Source: Acidobacteriaceae bacterium | GTDB taxonomy: Bacteria; Acidobacteriota; Terriglobia; Terriglobales; Acidobacteriaceae | DNA length: 22,305 nt | NCBI GenBank assembly: GCA_003165455.1 | Contig: PLUJ01000135.1 | Span: forward strand, 4,048-26,352 | Direction of reading: 5' to 3' | In this document: positions 1 through 7,973 of the stretch, in pieces | Layout: every line of letters begins with the position of its first letter | Numbering within the stretch: position 1 is the stretch's first letter | The notes under the pieces: generated by a model | The model's database searches: none | The model's input: only the letters and a program-made list of their open reading frames with translations | What the model was told of the DNA's origin: nothing | Program-made: the position numbers and the translations under genes

Positions 1-1072
1 TCAGGCCGATGTTGCCTTCCTGAATTAAGTCAAGAAACTGCAAGCCGCGATTGGTATATTTTTTGGCGATGGAAACCACAAGACGGAGATTGGCCTCGAT
101 CAGTTCACGCTTGGCCTGCTCCGCATCCATGTCGCCCTGGATAATCTCGCGCTGCGTGCGCTTGATCTCCTGGAACAACAGTCCGGCTTCTACTTCCAGC
201 TTTTCAATTTCGCTGCGAACCGCACGGGCTTGCCGCTTGTATTCTTTCTTTACGTCTTCGCTGCGCGTGGCATCGGCCTTGCGCTCAAGATTCTGCGCCT
301 GCCGGTCCAGCGACCGCATGCTGTCAACAGTTTTGTTGACGCGATCGATCAGCCGCTTGCGCTCTGCATTGGTGAATCCCAGTTTCCGCACCGCGCGGGA
401 AACTCGGACGATGGCCCGCGCCAGATTGCGACGGGCACGGCGATGGTCCTTGGGCCGCTTTTTCTCCGACACTTCAACATACTTTTCCTGCATCACCCCG
501 GCCTTCTTGTAAAGCTTGGCCATGGCGTCGATCTTGCCGGTGAACTCGTTCAACCGGTTTTGCAGGATCTCGTCCGTAATCTCTTCTTCGTCAAACGTAA
601 CCACTTCTTTGATCGAGCGAACGCCTTTTTTCAGATCTTCGCCCATGGCCAACAATTCGTGGATCACGATCGGCGATCGCGAAAGCGCCTTCAGCACCCG
701 CACTTGCCCGCACTCGATGCGCTTGGCGATCTCAACTTCACCCTCGCGCGTGAGCAGCGGCACCGTTCCCATCTCGCGCAAATACATGCGGACGGGATCG
801 TTCGTCTTCTCCATCGCACCCGGAGTCAGGTCGAGCTCAACATCCTCGCCCTCTTCGAGCTCGTCCTTGTCCAGCGCCGAGGACGGCGGCTTCGGCCCTT
901 CCAGCACGTCAATCCCCTGCGTGCCGATCGTGGTCAACAGGTCGTCAAGATCCTCCGGACTGTGCAGGTCGTGAGGTATTATCTCGTTTACTTGGTCGTA
1001 GGTTAGGTAGCCTTTTTCCTTACCGGCATCGACCAGCTTTTTTATGTCGTCGAACTTGTCTTCAAGAGCCAA
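1..1072 (-). CDS. rpoD: RNA polymerase sigma factor RpoD (sigma-70), 3' part outside window
   Basis: Primary sigma factor, which directs RNA polymerase to housekeeping promoters. The 357 visible codons hold an acidic region 1.1 (about residues 1-75), region 1.2 (NDPVRMYLREMGTVPLLTRE, about 95-115), a long charged non-conserved region rich in Lys, Arg and Glu, and the start of region 2 (NLRLVVSIAKKYTNRGLQFL and then DLIQEGNIGL), where the window ends. Regions 3 and 4 lie outside. The start is TTG at 1072: an in-frame TGA lies four codons upstream, the first in-frame ATG is far inside region 1, and a GAGGA sequence sits 7 bases before the TTG. It lies 271 bases downstream of dnaG on the same strand, the usual dnaG-rpoD order. 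The identity is very secure; the TTG start is well supported by the stop codon and the ribosome binding site. Confidence 0.97.
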   Translation of the reverse strand, partial: MALEDKFDDIKKLVDAGKEKGYLTYDQVNEIIPHDLHSPEDLDDLLTTIGTQGIDVLEGPKPPSSALDKDELEEGEDVELDLTPGAMEKTNDPVRMYLREMGTVPLLTREGEVEIAKRIECGQVRVLKALSRSPIVIHELLAMGEDLKKGVRSIKEVVTFDEEEITDEILQNRLNEFTGKIDAMAKLYKKAGVMQEKYVEVSEKKRPKDHRRARRNLARAIVRVSRAVRKLGFTNAERKRLIDRVNKTVDSMRSLDRQAQNLERKADATRSEDVKKEYKRQARAVRSEIEKLEVEAGLLFQEIKRTQREIIQGDMDAEQAKRELIEANLRLVVSIAKKYTNRGLQFLDLIQEGNIGL

Positions 1073-1161
1073 GAGTGTTCCTCAAATTCTTCAATTCGCC
1101 CGCAGAGAGCGTGTGATCCTGTTTTTACTGGTGGGAATCTGGGGCCGTGCGGAGTTGTGCG

Positions 1162-1198
1162 TCTAGCACAAACTTATTGACTCTAGCACATAAGTGCT
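1162..1198. promoter_or_regulatory. Candidate operator: repeated TCTAGCACA and AGCAC-N4-GTGCT palindrome before rpoD
   Basis: In the 271-base gap between dnaG and rpoD, TCTAGCACA occurs at 1162-1170 and again at 1182-1190, exactly 20 bases apart (about two helical turns). The second copy is half of the inverted repeat AGCAC-ATAA-GTGCT (1185-1198). This lies about 90-125 bases upstream of the rpoD start, a plausible place for a regulated rpoD promoter. The half site resembles the TTAGCACTC arm of the HrcA operator CIRCE, but the arms and spacing do not match CIRCE, so the regulator is unknown. The rest of the gap shows no gene. Confidence 0.3.
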
Positions 1199-1343
1199 GA
1201 CCAGTCTATCACTTGCGCCGCCAAAATTCCCGCCGCCCGCCGCTATGTGTAACTCCGCTAAATACTTAGATGGTTCCTGTAGCTATTTTGTTTCAACCTG
1301 TTTTTAGAACGTTGCTCATTACTTTGAATCTGAAAATTGAAGT

Positions 1344-3269
1344 CTAGCCGGCTTCGGCCAGGCCGGGATCGCGCAATGCTCTGCTGATCCGCTCCACTTC
1401 GCGCAGCAGCTCTTTCATGCGCTCCCGGTCATCGCTGACACCGGGTTTTTTCAGCTCGCGCTGAACTTGCTCCTGCTGGCGGCGCAAGTGGATCCGTCGC
1501 AAAGCACGGACCGCACTTTCCAGCCGCTCGGCTGTGAGTTCTTCGTCTTCTTCCTTCAACAGAATTGCCGCAAGCATGCGGCGCTCGCCCTCCGAGCACG
1601 GTACTTCCATTACGTCGGCAACCTCCGGCGCGGCATTGAGCAGAGCCTCTACCAGCGATTCGGTCGCCAGTCCGCGATGCAGTTCCTCATGGCGGAACGC
1701 GTACTGCGCCTGCCGCGCTGGATCGAATTCTTCTTCCGCGCCATCGCGCGCGGAAAAGTGTTCATCCCCCGGCAGCATTTGTCGCGCAGAGGCCAGTGCC
1801 CGAATCAGAATGCGTTCCGCATCCGTGGCCTGACCTTCGATTGGAGACTTTACAGAGGCAGCGGTCCGTTGCGAAGCTACATGCCGCAGCTCCTGCCTCA
1901 GTACCGCGGAATCGATCCCAAGCTTCTGCGCGATCTCCTGGCCCAGTTCATCGCGCACAATCCGGCTGGGCACCCGTTGAATATGCGGCAGCAGATAGTT
2001 CACCGCCTTCTGCTTTCCCTCCGGGCTTCTTATTGGAAAAGTCGCTCGCGCCCGGTCGATCAGATAATCGAAATATTTTTGCGATCCGCGCATCGCCGCT
2101 CCGTAAGCGTCTTTCCCTTTACGCCGGATGTATAGGTCGGGATCGAAGCCTTGCTCGAGCGTCAAAACCTTAATCTGGAATTCTTCCTCCACCAAGAGTC
2201 CCAATGTACGCTCCGTTGCCTTGGCTCCCGCCGTATCCGGATCGAAATTAACGACCACATTCCTGCTGAACCGCCCAAGCACCTTGGCCTGCATCTCGGT
2301 GAATGCCGTGCCGGAACTGGCGATCACATTGTGGTATCCGGCGGCGTAGACGGAGATGCAATCCATCTGGCCCTCGACCAGGATCGCGTAATCCAACTTG
2401 CGAATCGCTTCTTTCGCATGGTCGAGATTAAAAAGCACGCGGCCCTTGGAATATATGCCGGTCTCAGGCGAGTTCAAGTACTTCGGGCCAGCTTTTTCGT
2501 CGGTCGCCAGCGTGCGTCCGGTGAATGCGATGATCTTTCCCGCATCGTTCGCGATGGGAAACATGACTCGATTGCGAAACTTGGAGTAGATCGCGGAAGC
2601 GGGCTTCGGGCTTCGGCTTTCGGACTTCGGCGAATCCTCCTCCATCTGGGGATTTTCTTGCCGAAGCCCAGAGCCTGAAGCCCGAAGGCCGTCTTCCTGT
2701 TTCCATGAGAACAGCCCGCTCTCGCGCAGGACATCTTCGCCGAACTCGCCTGCCAGGCGATCGCGCAACAGAAAACCGGAGTCCGTCGCGTAGCCAATGC
2801 GAAAGGCCGCAATCGTGGCTTCATCTAACCCCCGGCCCAGCAAATACTCGCGCGCCCGAGCTCCCTCCGGCCTTCGCAAACATTCCTGGAAAAATGACGC
2901 TGCGCGCTCCTGTATATCGATTAACTGCCCGCGCAGGCGGGCTTCCAAGGCCTCGCCAGGACTGGAATACACAGCCTTGGGTAGCGGAATCCCCAGCTTC
3001 TGCGCCACCAGACGGATCGCTTCCGGAAAGGTGACATTCTCGATCTTCTGCACGAAACTGAAGACGTCCCCGGAAACGCCACAGCCGAAGCAGTGATAAA
3101 ACTGCCGCGTGGCATGCACCGAAAACGATGGCGTCTTCTCTCCATGGAACGGACACAGCCCCGCATAATTCGAGGCTCCAGCCTTCTTCAGCTTGATATA
3201 TTCGCCAACGATGCGAACAATATCCGCCTGCTGTTTCACGGTTTCTTTAAAATCTTCAGCGCTGGGCAT
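1344..3269 (-). CDS. dnaG: DNA primase DnaG
   Basis: Makes the RNA primers for replication and works with the replicative helicase. The 641 residues show the N-terminal CHC2 zinc finger (C39, H42, C60, C63), the RNA polymerase domain with a TOPRIM fold (LVEGQMD near residue 295 and NFDPDTAGAKATER near 341), and a C-terminal helical region of the helicase-binding type rich in charged residues. Length is slightly above the usual 580-620. Part of the excess is a low-complexity insertion at residues 193-223, encoded by an imperfect inverted repeat listed separately, just before the conserved SKFRNRVMFPI. The ATG at 3269 gives the standard N-terminus, but there is no good Shine-Dalgarno sequence before it. 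It lies between mutS2 and rpoD on the same strand; a likely mutS2 terminator upstream suggests that it has its own promoter. Confidence 0.97.
   Translation of the reverse strand: MPSAEDFKETVKQQADIVRIVGEYIKLKKAGASNYAGLCPFHGEKTPSFSVHATRQFYHCFGCGVSGDVFSFVQKIENVTFPEAIRLVAQKLGIPLPKAVYSSPGEALEARLRGQLIDIQERAASFFQECLRRPEGARAREYLLGRGLDEATIAAFRIGYATDSGFLLRDRLAGEFGEDVLRESGLFSWKQEDGLRASGSGLRQENPQMEEDSPKSESRSPKPASAIYSKFRNRVMFPIANDAGKIIAFTGRTLATDEKAGPKYLNSPETGIYSKGRVLFNLDHAKEAIRKLDYAILVEGQMDCISVYAAGYHNVIASSGTAFTEMQAKVLGRFSRNVVVNFDPDTAGAKATERTLGLLVEEEFQIKVLTLEQGFDPDLYIRRKGKDAYGAAMRGSQKYFDYLIDRARATFPIRSPEGKQKAVNYLLPHIQRVPSRIVRDELGQEIAQKLGIDSAVLRQELRHVASQRTAASVKSPIEGQATDAERILIRALASARQMLPGDEHFSARDGAEEEFDPARQAQYAFRHEELHRGLATESLVEALLNAAPEVADVMEVPCSEGERRMLAAILLKEEDEELTAERLESAVRALRRIHLRRQQEQVQRELKKPGVSDDRERMKELLREVERISRALRDPGLAEAG
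2600..2691. repeat. Imperfect inverted repeat inserted in frame in dnaG
   Basis: The left arm (2600-2630) is built of GGCTTCGG-type units, and the right arm (2661-2691) is its near reverse complement. About 25 of 31 positions pair, with a 30-base spacer. Read in the dnaG frame the element encodes a Ser, Pro, Gly and charge-rich segment with no stop codon, at a place where DnaG proteins vary in length. A related single arm is found at the end of ytxH (11886-11917). This looks like a small dispersed palindromic element that has been tolerated inside a gene, comparable in kind to the Rickettsia palindromic elements. Membership of a genome-wide family is inferred from only two sites in this window. 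Confidence 0.6.
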
Positions 3270-3395
3270 GGATGGATGATGCAGGTACTTCGTCCCTTGG
3301 GATTGTGAACCAAAAGAATGCAGAAGAAACTATAACAGCGGCATTTAGTTGCGGAAAAACTGTGGAAGACCTGACTTTCCGTTTGAGGAGGACGG

Positions 3396-3415
3396 AAAAC
3401 AAGGCCGTAACGGCC
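3396..3415 (-). terminator. Probable intrinsic terminator of mutS2
   Basis: On the minus strand, just after the mutS2 stop codon, GGCCG-TTA-CGGCC is followed by TTGTTTT. A second stem (TTTCCGT and ACGGAAA, 3376-3398, 9-base loop) overlaps its T-tract. The stem is only five pairs long, so termination may be partial. Confidence 0.5.
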
Positions 3416-3418
3416 AGC

Positions 3419-5869
3419 TTATATCCTTAACTCCACCACCGTAGCGCCGCCTCCGCCTTCGTTCTGCGCGGGCTCGGCCACCGAGTCGACGTGCGGATGC
3501 TCCTTCAGCGCCTGGCGGAGGGCTTTGCGGAGGATGCCCATGCCGCTACCGTGGACCACGCGGACCCGCGGCAATCCGGCGAGGAAGGCGCGGTCGACAA
3601 ATTTTTCCACTTCGCGGGTGGCGTCATCCACGTTGTAGCCGATCACGTTGATCTCCGAAGCCGGGCTGCCGCCTTCGTTTTCACTGTTCAAAGACACGGA
3701 AATGCCTCGGGCTCGTGCCGCCTTTACCGGCGAGTCCGCACCCCTGGCGGCGCTGACGATCACTTCCAGGATGTCGTCTCGCGTGATCTTCATCTTCATC
3801 GCGCCAATTTGCACTTCAAAATGATTGTCATCGAGCTGGCGGGAAATGGTGGCGGAGCGCCCGGTCGATTTCAACTTGACGGTATCGCCTTGACCGACTT
3901 GCTTGACGATTTTCGGCTGCGCATTGGGATCGCCGCGATCGGCGCCGCTAGCGTGCGCTACAACCGTGGAATCAAATTCTTCGCGAAACTCGCGGCGCAA
4001 TTTGGCAATCTGCCGCTCGGCGCTCTTGGCGACCTTCTGCGCCGCTGCTTTGTCCTGGATTGCGTTCACCGCCTCACGCGCGTGATACTCGAAGTCGCGC
4101 AGCACGCTCTCCAGCTTCTTTTCCATCTCGCGAATTTTTGCCTGCTGCTCTCGTTTTCCTTCGGCGGCGAGATAGGTTTTCTCGCGTTCCAACTCACCTT
4201 CGCGAGCCTTCAGCCGCAGGCGTTCCCCTTCCATCTCGCGCAATCCTGCATGAAGCCTTTCCAGAAATTCACCGACGTCCCGCGCCTGAGTTCCCAGCCG
4301 CGCTCGGGCCCCATCAATGATCGCCGGATTCAATCCCAGCCGCTGCGCGATATTGATCCCCGCCGAAGCTCCCGGTACTCCAATTTTGAGCTCGTAAGTG
4401 GGCTGCAATGTGGCTTCGTCGAAGCCCACCGACGCATTAATCACTCCCGGCGTGTTCGCACCGTAAACCTTGAGCGAAGTGTGATGCGTCGAAATAATGG
4501 TCATACAGCCGATGCCGCCGAAGTGTCCGGCAATGGCCACGGCCAACGCGGCACCTTCTTCCGGATCGGTGGCCGATCCTAATTCATCGAGCAGCACCAA
4601 CGACTGCGCGGTCGCCGTGCGTGAGATGAAATCAATGTTGGTGACGTGCGCGGAGAATGTCGAAAGATTTTGTTCGATGGATTGATAATCCCCAATGTCC
4701 GCCAGAACGGCATCGAACACGGGCATTTCCGCTCGATCGGCGGGAACCGGGATGCCCGACTGCGCCATCAGCGCCAGCAGGCCGACGGTTTTTAGCGTTA
4801 CTGTTTTCCCGCCCGTGTTCGGGCCGGTAATCACCAACTGTCGCCTGCGGCCTTCGAGCTCGACGCTTACCGGAACTACTGCCGCGCCTTTCAGCTTGAG
4901 GTTGCGCTCCAGCAGTGGGTGCCGAGCGTCCCGTAAAACCATCCGCTCCGGAATTTCTTTAGTAAGCCTTACGGCCACGCAGTTGTAGTCTTCCGCAAAG
5001 CGTGCCTTGGCAAACTGCAACTCCAGTGCGCCAAGCACGTCCACGGATGCCAGAATTTCTTCCGCGTTCTCGCCGATGCGGCGCGTCATCTCCAGCAGAA
5101 TGCGATGAATCTCGGTGAGCTCATCGTCGAGCAGCCGCACCAGTTCGTTGTTCTGTTCGATCGTCTCCAAGGGTTCAACAAACACAGTCTGGCCGCTGGA
5201 ACTCGCGCCGTGTACCACGCCCTGCACTCGTCGCTTCTGCTCGATCTTTACCGGAATCACAAATCGCTCACCGCGGATGGTGATTAATTCCTCCTGCACG
5301 GTCCCGCCCTCGGCGAGTTTTCGCAGATAGCCGCGCAGCGATTCCTGAATCGAGCGCCGCTGCTTCTCGATCTCGCGGCGAATTCGAGACAATGCCGGCG
5401 AAGCGCCGTCCTCCAGCGTTCCATCCGGCTGAATCTTGTTGCGGAAGGATCGCAAGAATTCCGTGAAGTCGGGGATGCTCTCCGAAAGCGTCCGGACCCG
5501 CTGCCATTCTGTCCTCATGTTGGCCGGAGGATGAAGTGCGATCTCTCGCCATTCGGCCGCGCGGTCGACAACCCGCAGCACGTCGCGGATCTCGACAGTT
5601 TCGAGCGCCGCTCCGGCGATACGGGATTCCTGAATGAGTTCCGTCACCTCGAGCAACCCGGCAAAATCGAATCGTCCGCCCGAGCGGCGGAACTCCCGCA
5701 CTTCCTCGGTCAGTTCCTGCTCTTCGGCAATCCACCAGTGGTCAAGCGACGGGACAAGCGTATTGATTCTCGATTGCCCGAGCGGGGAGGACGCGTATCC
5801 GCGCAGCAATTCGCGCAGCGCTTCGAACTCCAGCACGCGTGCGGAACTGTGATTGAGAGTTTCGGCCAT
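3419..5869 (-). CDS. mutS2: Endonuclease MutS2 / ribosome-rescue ATPase
   Basis: MutS2 proteins are dimeric ABC-type ATPases with a C-terminal Smr domain. They have been linked to suppression of recombination and, in Bacillus, to splitting of collided ribosomes. The 816 residues show the MutS core and clamp helices (about 1-330), Walker A GPNTGGKT at 349-356, Walker B with LVLLDELGSATDPEEG, a long coiled-coil segment rich in Glu, Arg and Lys, a KOW-like strand region, and the Smr domain from about residue 740, with VHGSGMGILRKAL. The Smr motif usually written LDLRG reads INVIG here. The ATG at 5869 gives the family N-terminus (AETLNHSSARVLEFEALREL); an upstream GTG at 5929 would add 20 unconserved residues. 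No strong ribosome binding site is seen at either. There is no mutS-type mismatch-recognition domain. Confidence 0.95.
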   Translation of the reverse strand: MAETLNHSSARVLEFEALRELLRGYASSPLGQSRINTLVPSLDHWWIAEEQELTEEVREFRRSGGRFDFAGLLEVTELIQESRIAGAALETVEIRDVLRVVDRAAEWREIALHPPANMRTEWQRVRTLSESIPDFTEFLRSFRNKIQPDGTLEDGASPALSRIRREIEKQRRSIQESLRGYLRKLAEGGTVQEELITIRGERFVIPVKIEQKRRVQGVVHGASSSGQTVFVEPLETIEQNNELVRLLDDELTEIHRILLEMTRRIGENAEEILASVDVLGALELQFAKARFAEDYNCVAVRLTKEIPERMVLRDARHPLLERNLKLKGAAVVPVSVELEGRRRQLVITGPNTGGKTVTLKTVGLLALMAQSGIPVPADRAEMPVFDAVLADIGDYQSIEQNLSTFSAHVTNIDFISRTATAQSLVLLDELGSATDPEEGAALAVAIAGHFGGIGCMTIISTHHTSLKVYGANTPGVINASVGFDEATLQPTYELKIGVPGASAGINIAQRLGLNPAIIDGARARLGTQARDVGEFLERLHAGLREMEGERLRLKAREGELEREKTYLAAEGKREQQAKIREMEKKLESVLRDFEYHAREAVNAIQDKAAAQKVAKSAERQIAKLRREFREEFDSTVVAHASGADRGDPNAQPKIVKQVGQGDTVKLKSTGRSATISRQLDDNHFEVQIGAMKMKITRDDILEVIVSAARGADSPVKAARARGISVSLNSENEGGSPASEINVIGYNVDDATREVEKFVDRAFLAGLPRVRVVHGSGMGILRKALRQALKEHPHVDSVAEPAQNEGGGGATVVELRI

Positions 5870-6044
5870 CGAAATTAATGTTACAGGAAGCGGCGGGGCG
5901 CAGCCGGGAGCGCGGCAGCGGTAGAACACGATGGCTTTCAGGAAGAGAATGAATGGCGTAGTTCCGGGCTTGAGTTGCGAACGGCAGGCACGAAATTTAA
6001 TTAGGAACTGGAAATTGCGAACTGCATGCGAAACAGCAATTGCG

Positions 6045-7793
6045 CTAAGATTTCGCCGCCGCCAAAGCCTGCGTGCCTACTTCACTCACGGTTGGCAGGC
6101 GAAGCGTGAACAGGGCACCACCGTCGGGGTTATTTTGGCACGTAATCTGTCCGTGATGGTCCTGCACCACGCCATACACGGCGCTAAGCCCGAGCCCGGT
6201 ACCCTTGCCGACGGGTTTCGTGGTGTAGAAGGGATCGAACACGCGGTGCGGCTCCTTGATGCCCGGACCGCTGTCGGAAAATTGCACGACCACTTCTTCT
6301 CCTTGAGCCTGAGCGCTCACCCGCAACAAGCCTCCTCCTGACTCTTGAAGCGCGTCGAACCCATTTTCGGCGATTTGCACGAATGTCTGAAACAACTGAT
6401 GGCCATCGCCCCATACCTTCGGCAGTCCCGGCTCGAGTAAAGTCTCGATGTGAATCTTCTGATCGTGCCGTTGTAGCTCCATCATGTGTACACTGCGCAG
6501 CAAAAGCGCTCCCAAGTCCAGCATCTTTTTCTCGCCGGGACTTTGCTGCGCGAAGCTCAGCAAATTAGAGATAAGCTCTCGCGTTCGCTGGGAGTGGTGC
6601 ACGATTTTCCGAACTAACGTATCTTGTTCACCGGTCAGACGCTCGTTCGACCACAACTTTTCCGAAAATTCCAGAATCGCCGTCAGTGGATGATCGATCT
6701 CGTGCGCCGCTCCGGCCACCAGATGTCCCAGGGAAGCCAATTTTTCTCGCTGCACCAAATGACTTTGCAATCGCTGCTCGTTTTCAAAACTGCGTTGGGA
6801 ATCCTCCAACAAACGAATCAATGTGCGGTCCTGCAGATATTGCCGCATAAACATAAAGACTCCCAGGATCAGCATCGCTGCCAGAACCGTGCAGAGCCGG
6901 AAGTTCTTTGTGGCCGCTGGAGAGCTGTCCCATCGAAACGCCCATAATCCCAGTAGGGGAAGAGAAAGTATGGCTAGCATGGAAAGCTTCACGGAGGCCG
7001 CGCCCCAGCGGTCACGAGGCTGCGATGCGGATTGCAGGTTCCAGCCAGGTGCGGATAAAGCGCTGGCCGCCATCCAGCTCACCGCGCCGATCAAAGGAAC
7101 ATCGTAAAGACTGCCGGTGTAATACGCGTCGCGTGTAATGGCATAGTTCACCGCCTGCGAAGCGATCGCGTAGACTGCGCTCGACGCCATCAGGTTCCGG
7201 TAGAGCCGCTTCCATCCGTCGGTGGCGCCCGCAGCTACAATTGACATCGCAATAATAAGCACCGCGCTTTGCATCAGATACAGTGCGCCGAAATTATTGT
7301 CGTAGAGCGATGCATTTAAGTTCACATACTGGGGCGGAAACACGACAAAAGCGTAAAGAAACACGCACCAGGCGAGCACCAGCAGGAAATCCAGTGTGCC
7401 CGTGTGAAATTTGCCATTATTTTCGGTGCGATGCGGACGCAATCCGATTGCCCCGATCATCGGAATCAGATGCAGAAAGAGAACCACATCCATGAACCAG
7501 GGATCAGGGACCGCTTTTCGGAGCACGAGTTCGTAGTAGCTCCACGCCAGTACATCCCACGTCCACAGCAGATATCCCGAGCCCATGAGGATCCAGAAAC
7601 GGCGGCCGGATCCACGCGTCGTCCACGCATTCCGCATCATGGTGATTCCGACGGTGAGCATTAAAAAAAGATAAGTTAGGTCGGAAATCGCTGCCAGGGC
7701 GGCACCTTTTGGGGTGGCCAGTGACACAGCCGCGAACGCAACTGTCACTCCCACGGCCAGCGCAAACCAGCGATTCTGTTTGAGCACACTCAT
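6045..7793 (-). CDS. Membrane-bound sensor histidine kinase
   Basis: An inner-membrane sensor that phosphorylates an unlinked response regulator. Of 582 residues, about the first 310 hold seven to nine hydrophobic helices with short loops and no recognisable extracytoplasmic domain, so the signal is probably sensed in or at the membrane. A short coiled-coil linker (EDSQRSFENEQRLQSHL) leads to the HisKA domain with phospho-acceptor H364 in AAHEIDHPLTAI, then the HATPase domain with N box (ENGFDAL), G1 (SDSGPGI), F box (FDPFYTTKP) and G2 (GKGTGLGLS). The H box has DH where HEINNPL is usual. The start is ATG at 7793, with AGGG five bases upstream. The gene is divergent from hemB and upstream of mutS2 on the same strand; no partner regulator is adjacent. 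The kinase class is certain, the signal unknown. Confidence 0.93.
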   Translation of the reverse strand: MSVLKQNRWFALAVGVTVAFAAVSLATPKGAALAAISDLTYLFLMLTVGITMMRNAWTTRGSGRRFWILMGSGYLLWTWDVLAWSYYELVLRKAVPDPWFMDVVLFLHLIPMIGAIGLRPHRTENNGKFHTGTLDFLLVLAWCVFLYAFVVFPPQYVNLNASLYDNNFGALYLMQSAVLIIAMSIVAAGATDGWKRLYRNLMASSAVYAIASQAVNYAITRDAYYTGSLYDVPLIGAVSWMAASALSAPGWNLQSASQPRDRWGAASVKLSMLAILSLPLLGLWAFRWDSSPAATKNFRLCTVLAAMLILGVFMFMRQYLQDRTLIRLLEDSQRSFENEQRLQSHLVQREKLASLGHLVAGAAHEIDHPLTAILEFSEKLWSNERLTGEQDTLVRKIVHHSQRTRELISNLLSFAQQSPGEKKMLDLGALLLRSVHMMELQRHDQKIHIETLLEPGLPKVWGDGHQLFQTFVQIAENGFDALQESGGGLLRVSAQAQGEEVVVQFSDSGPGIKEPHRVFDPFYTTKPVGKGTGLGLSAVYGVVQDHHGQITCQNNPDGGALFTLRLPTVSEVGTQALAAAKS

Positions 7794-7910
7794 CCGTCCC
7801 TCATTTTATGGATCGTAGAGGTGATTTATAGGTATCCTTCGGAGTCCGGCAGGTTACTTTTGTCACTTTTGGGGGAACTTCGAGCCACGCACGTCGCTGG
7901 CTGTGCGTCC

Positions 7911-7919
7911 TGTTAAAAT
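7911..7919 (+). promoter_or_regulatory. Possible extended -10 promoter of hemB
   Basis: TG-T-TAAAAT is an extended -10 element, matching five of six bases of TATAAT. It would start transcription near 7926 and give a leader of about 48 bases. No convincing -35 box is seen around 7890, which extended -10 promoters can do without. The rest of the 180-base divergent region shows no gene. Confidence 0.35.
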
Positions 7920-7973
7920 GAGGCGGATGGAAGGTGGTTCGCGGTTGCGAAACACCCGAGACCGATCCTGATT

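Noticed and set aside
230..1006. Open frame of 258 codons antisense to rpoD
   Set aside because: The minus-strand reading is unmistakably sigma-70; the antisense product shows no known motif.
1162..1198. Classical CIRCE element ahead of rpoD
   Set aside because: CIRCE needs TTAGCACTC-N9-GAGTGCTAA; only part of one arm is present and the spacing is four bases.
1467..2135. Open frame of 222 codons antisense to dnaG
   Set aside because: Shadow of dnaG, without motifs.
3491..4582. Open frame of 363 codons on the plus strand, antisense to mutS2
   Set aside because: It mirrors the codon structure of a certain gene, has no family features and no ribosome binding site; long antisense frames are usual in GC-rich DNA.
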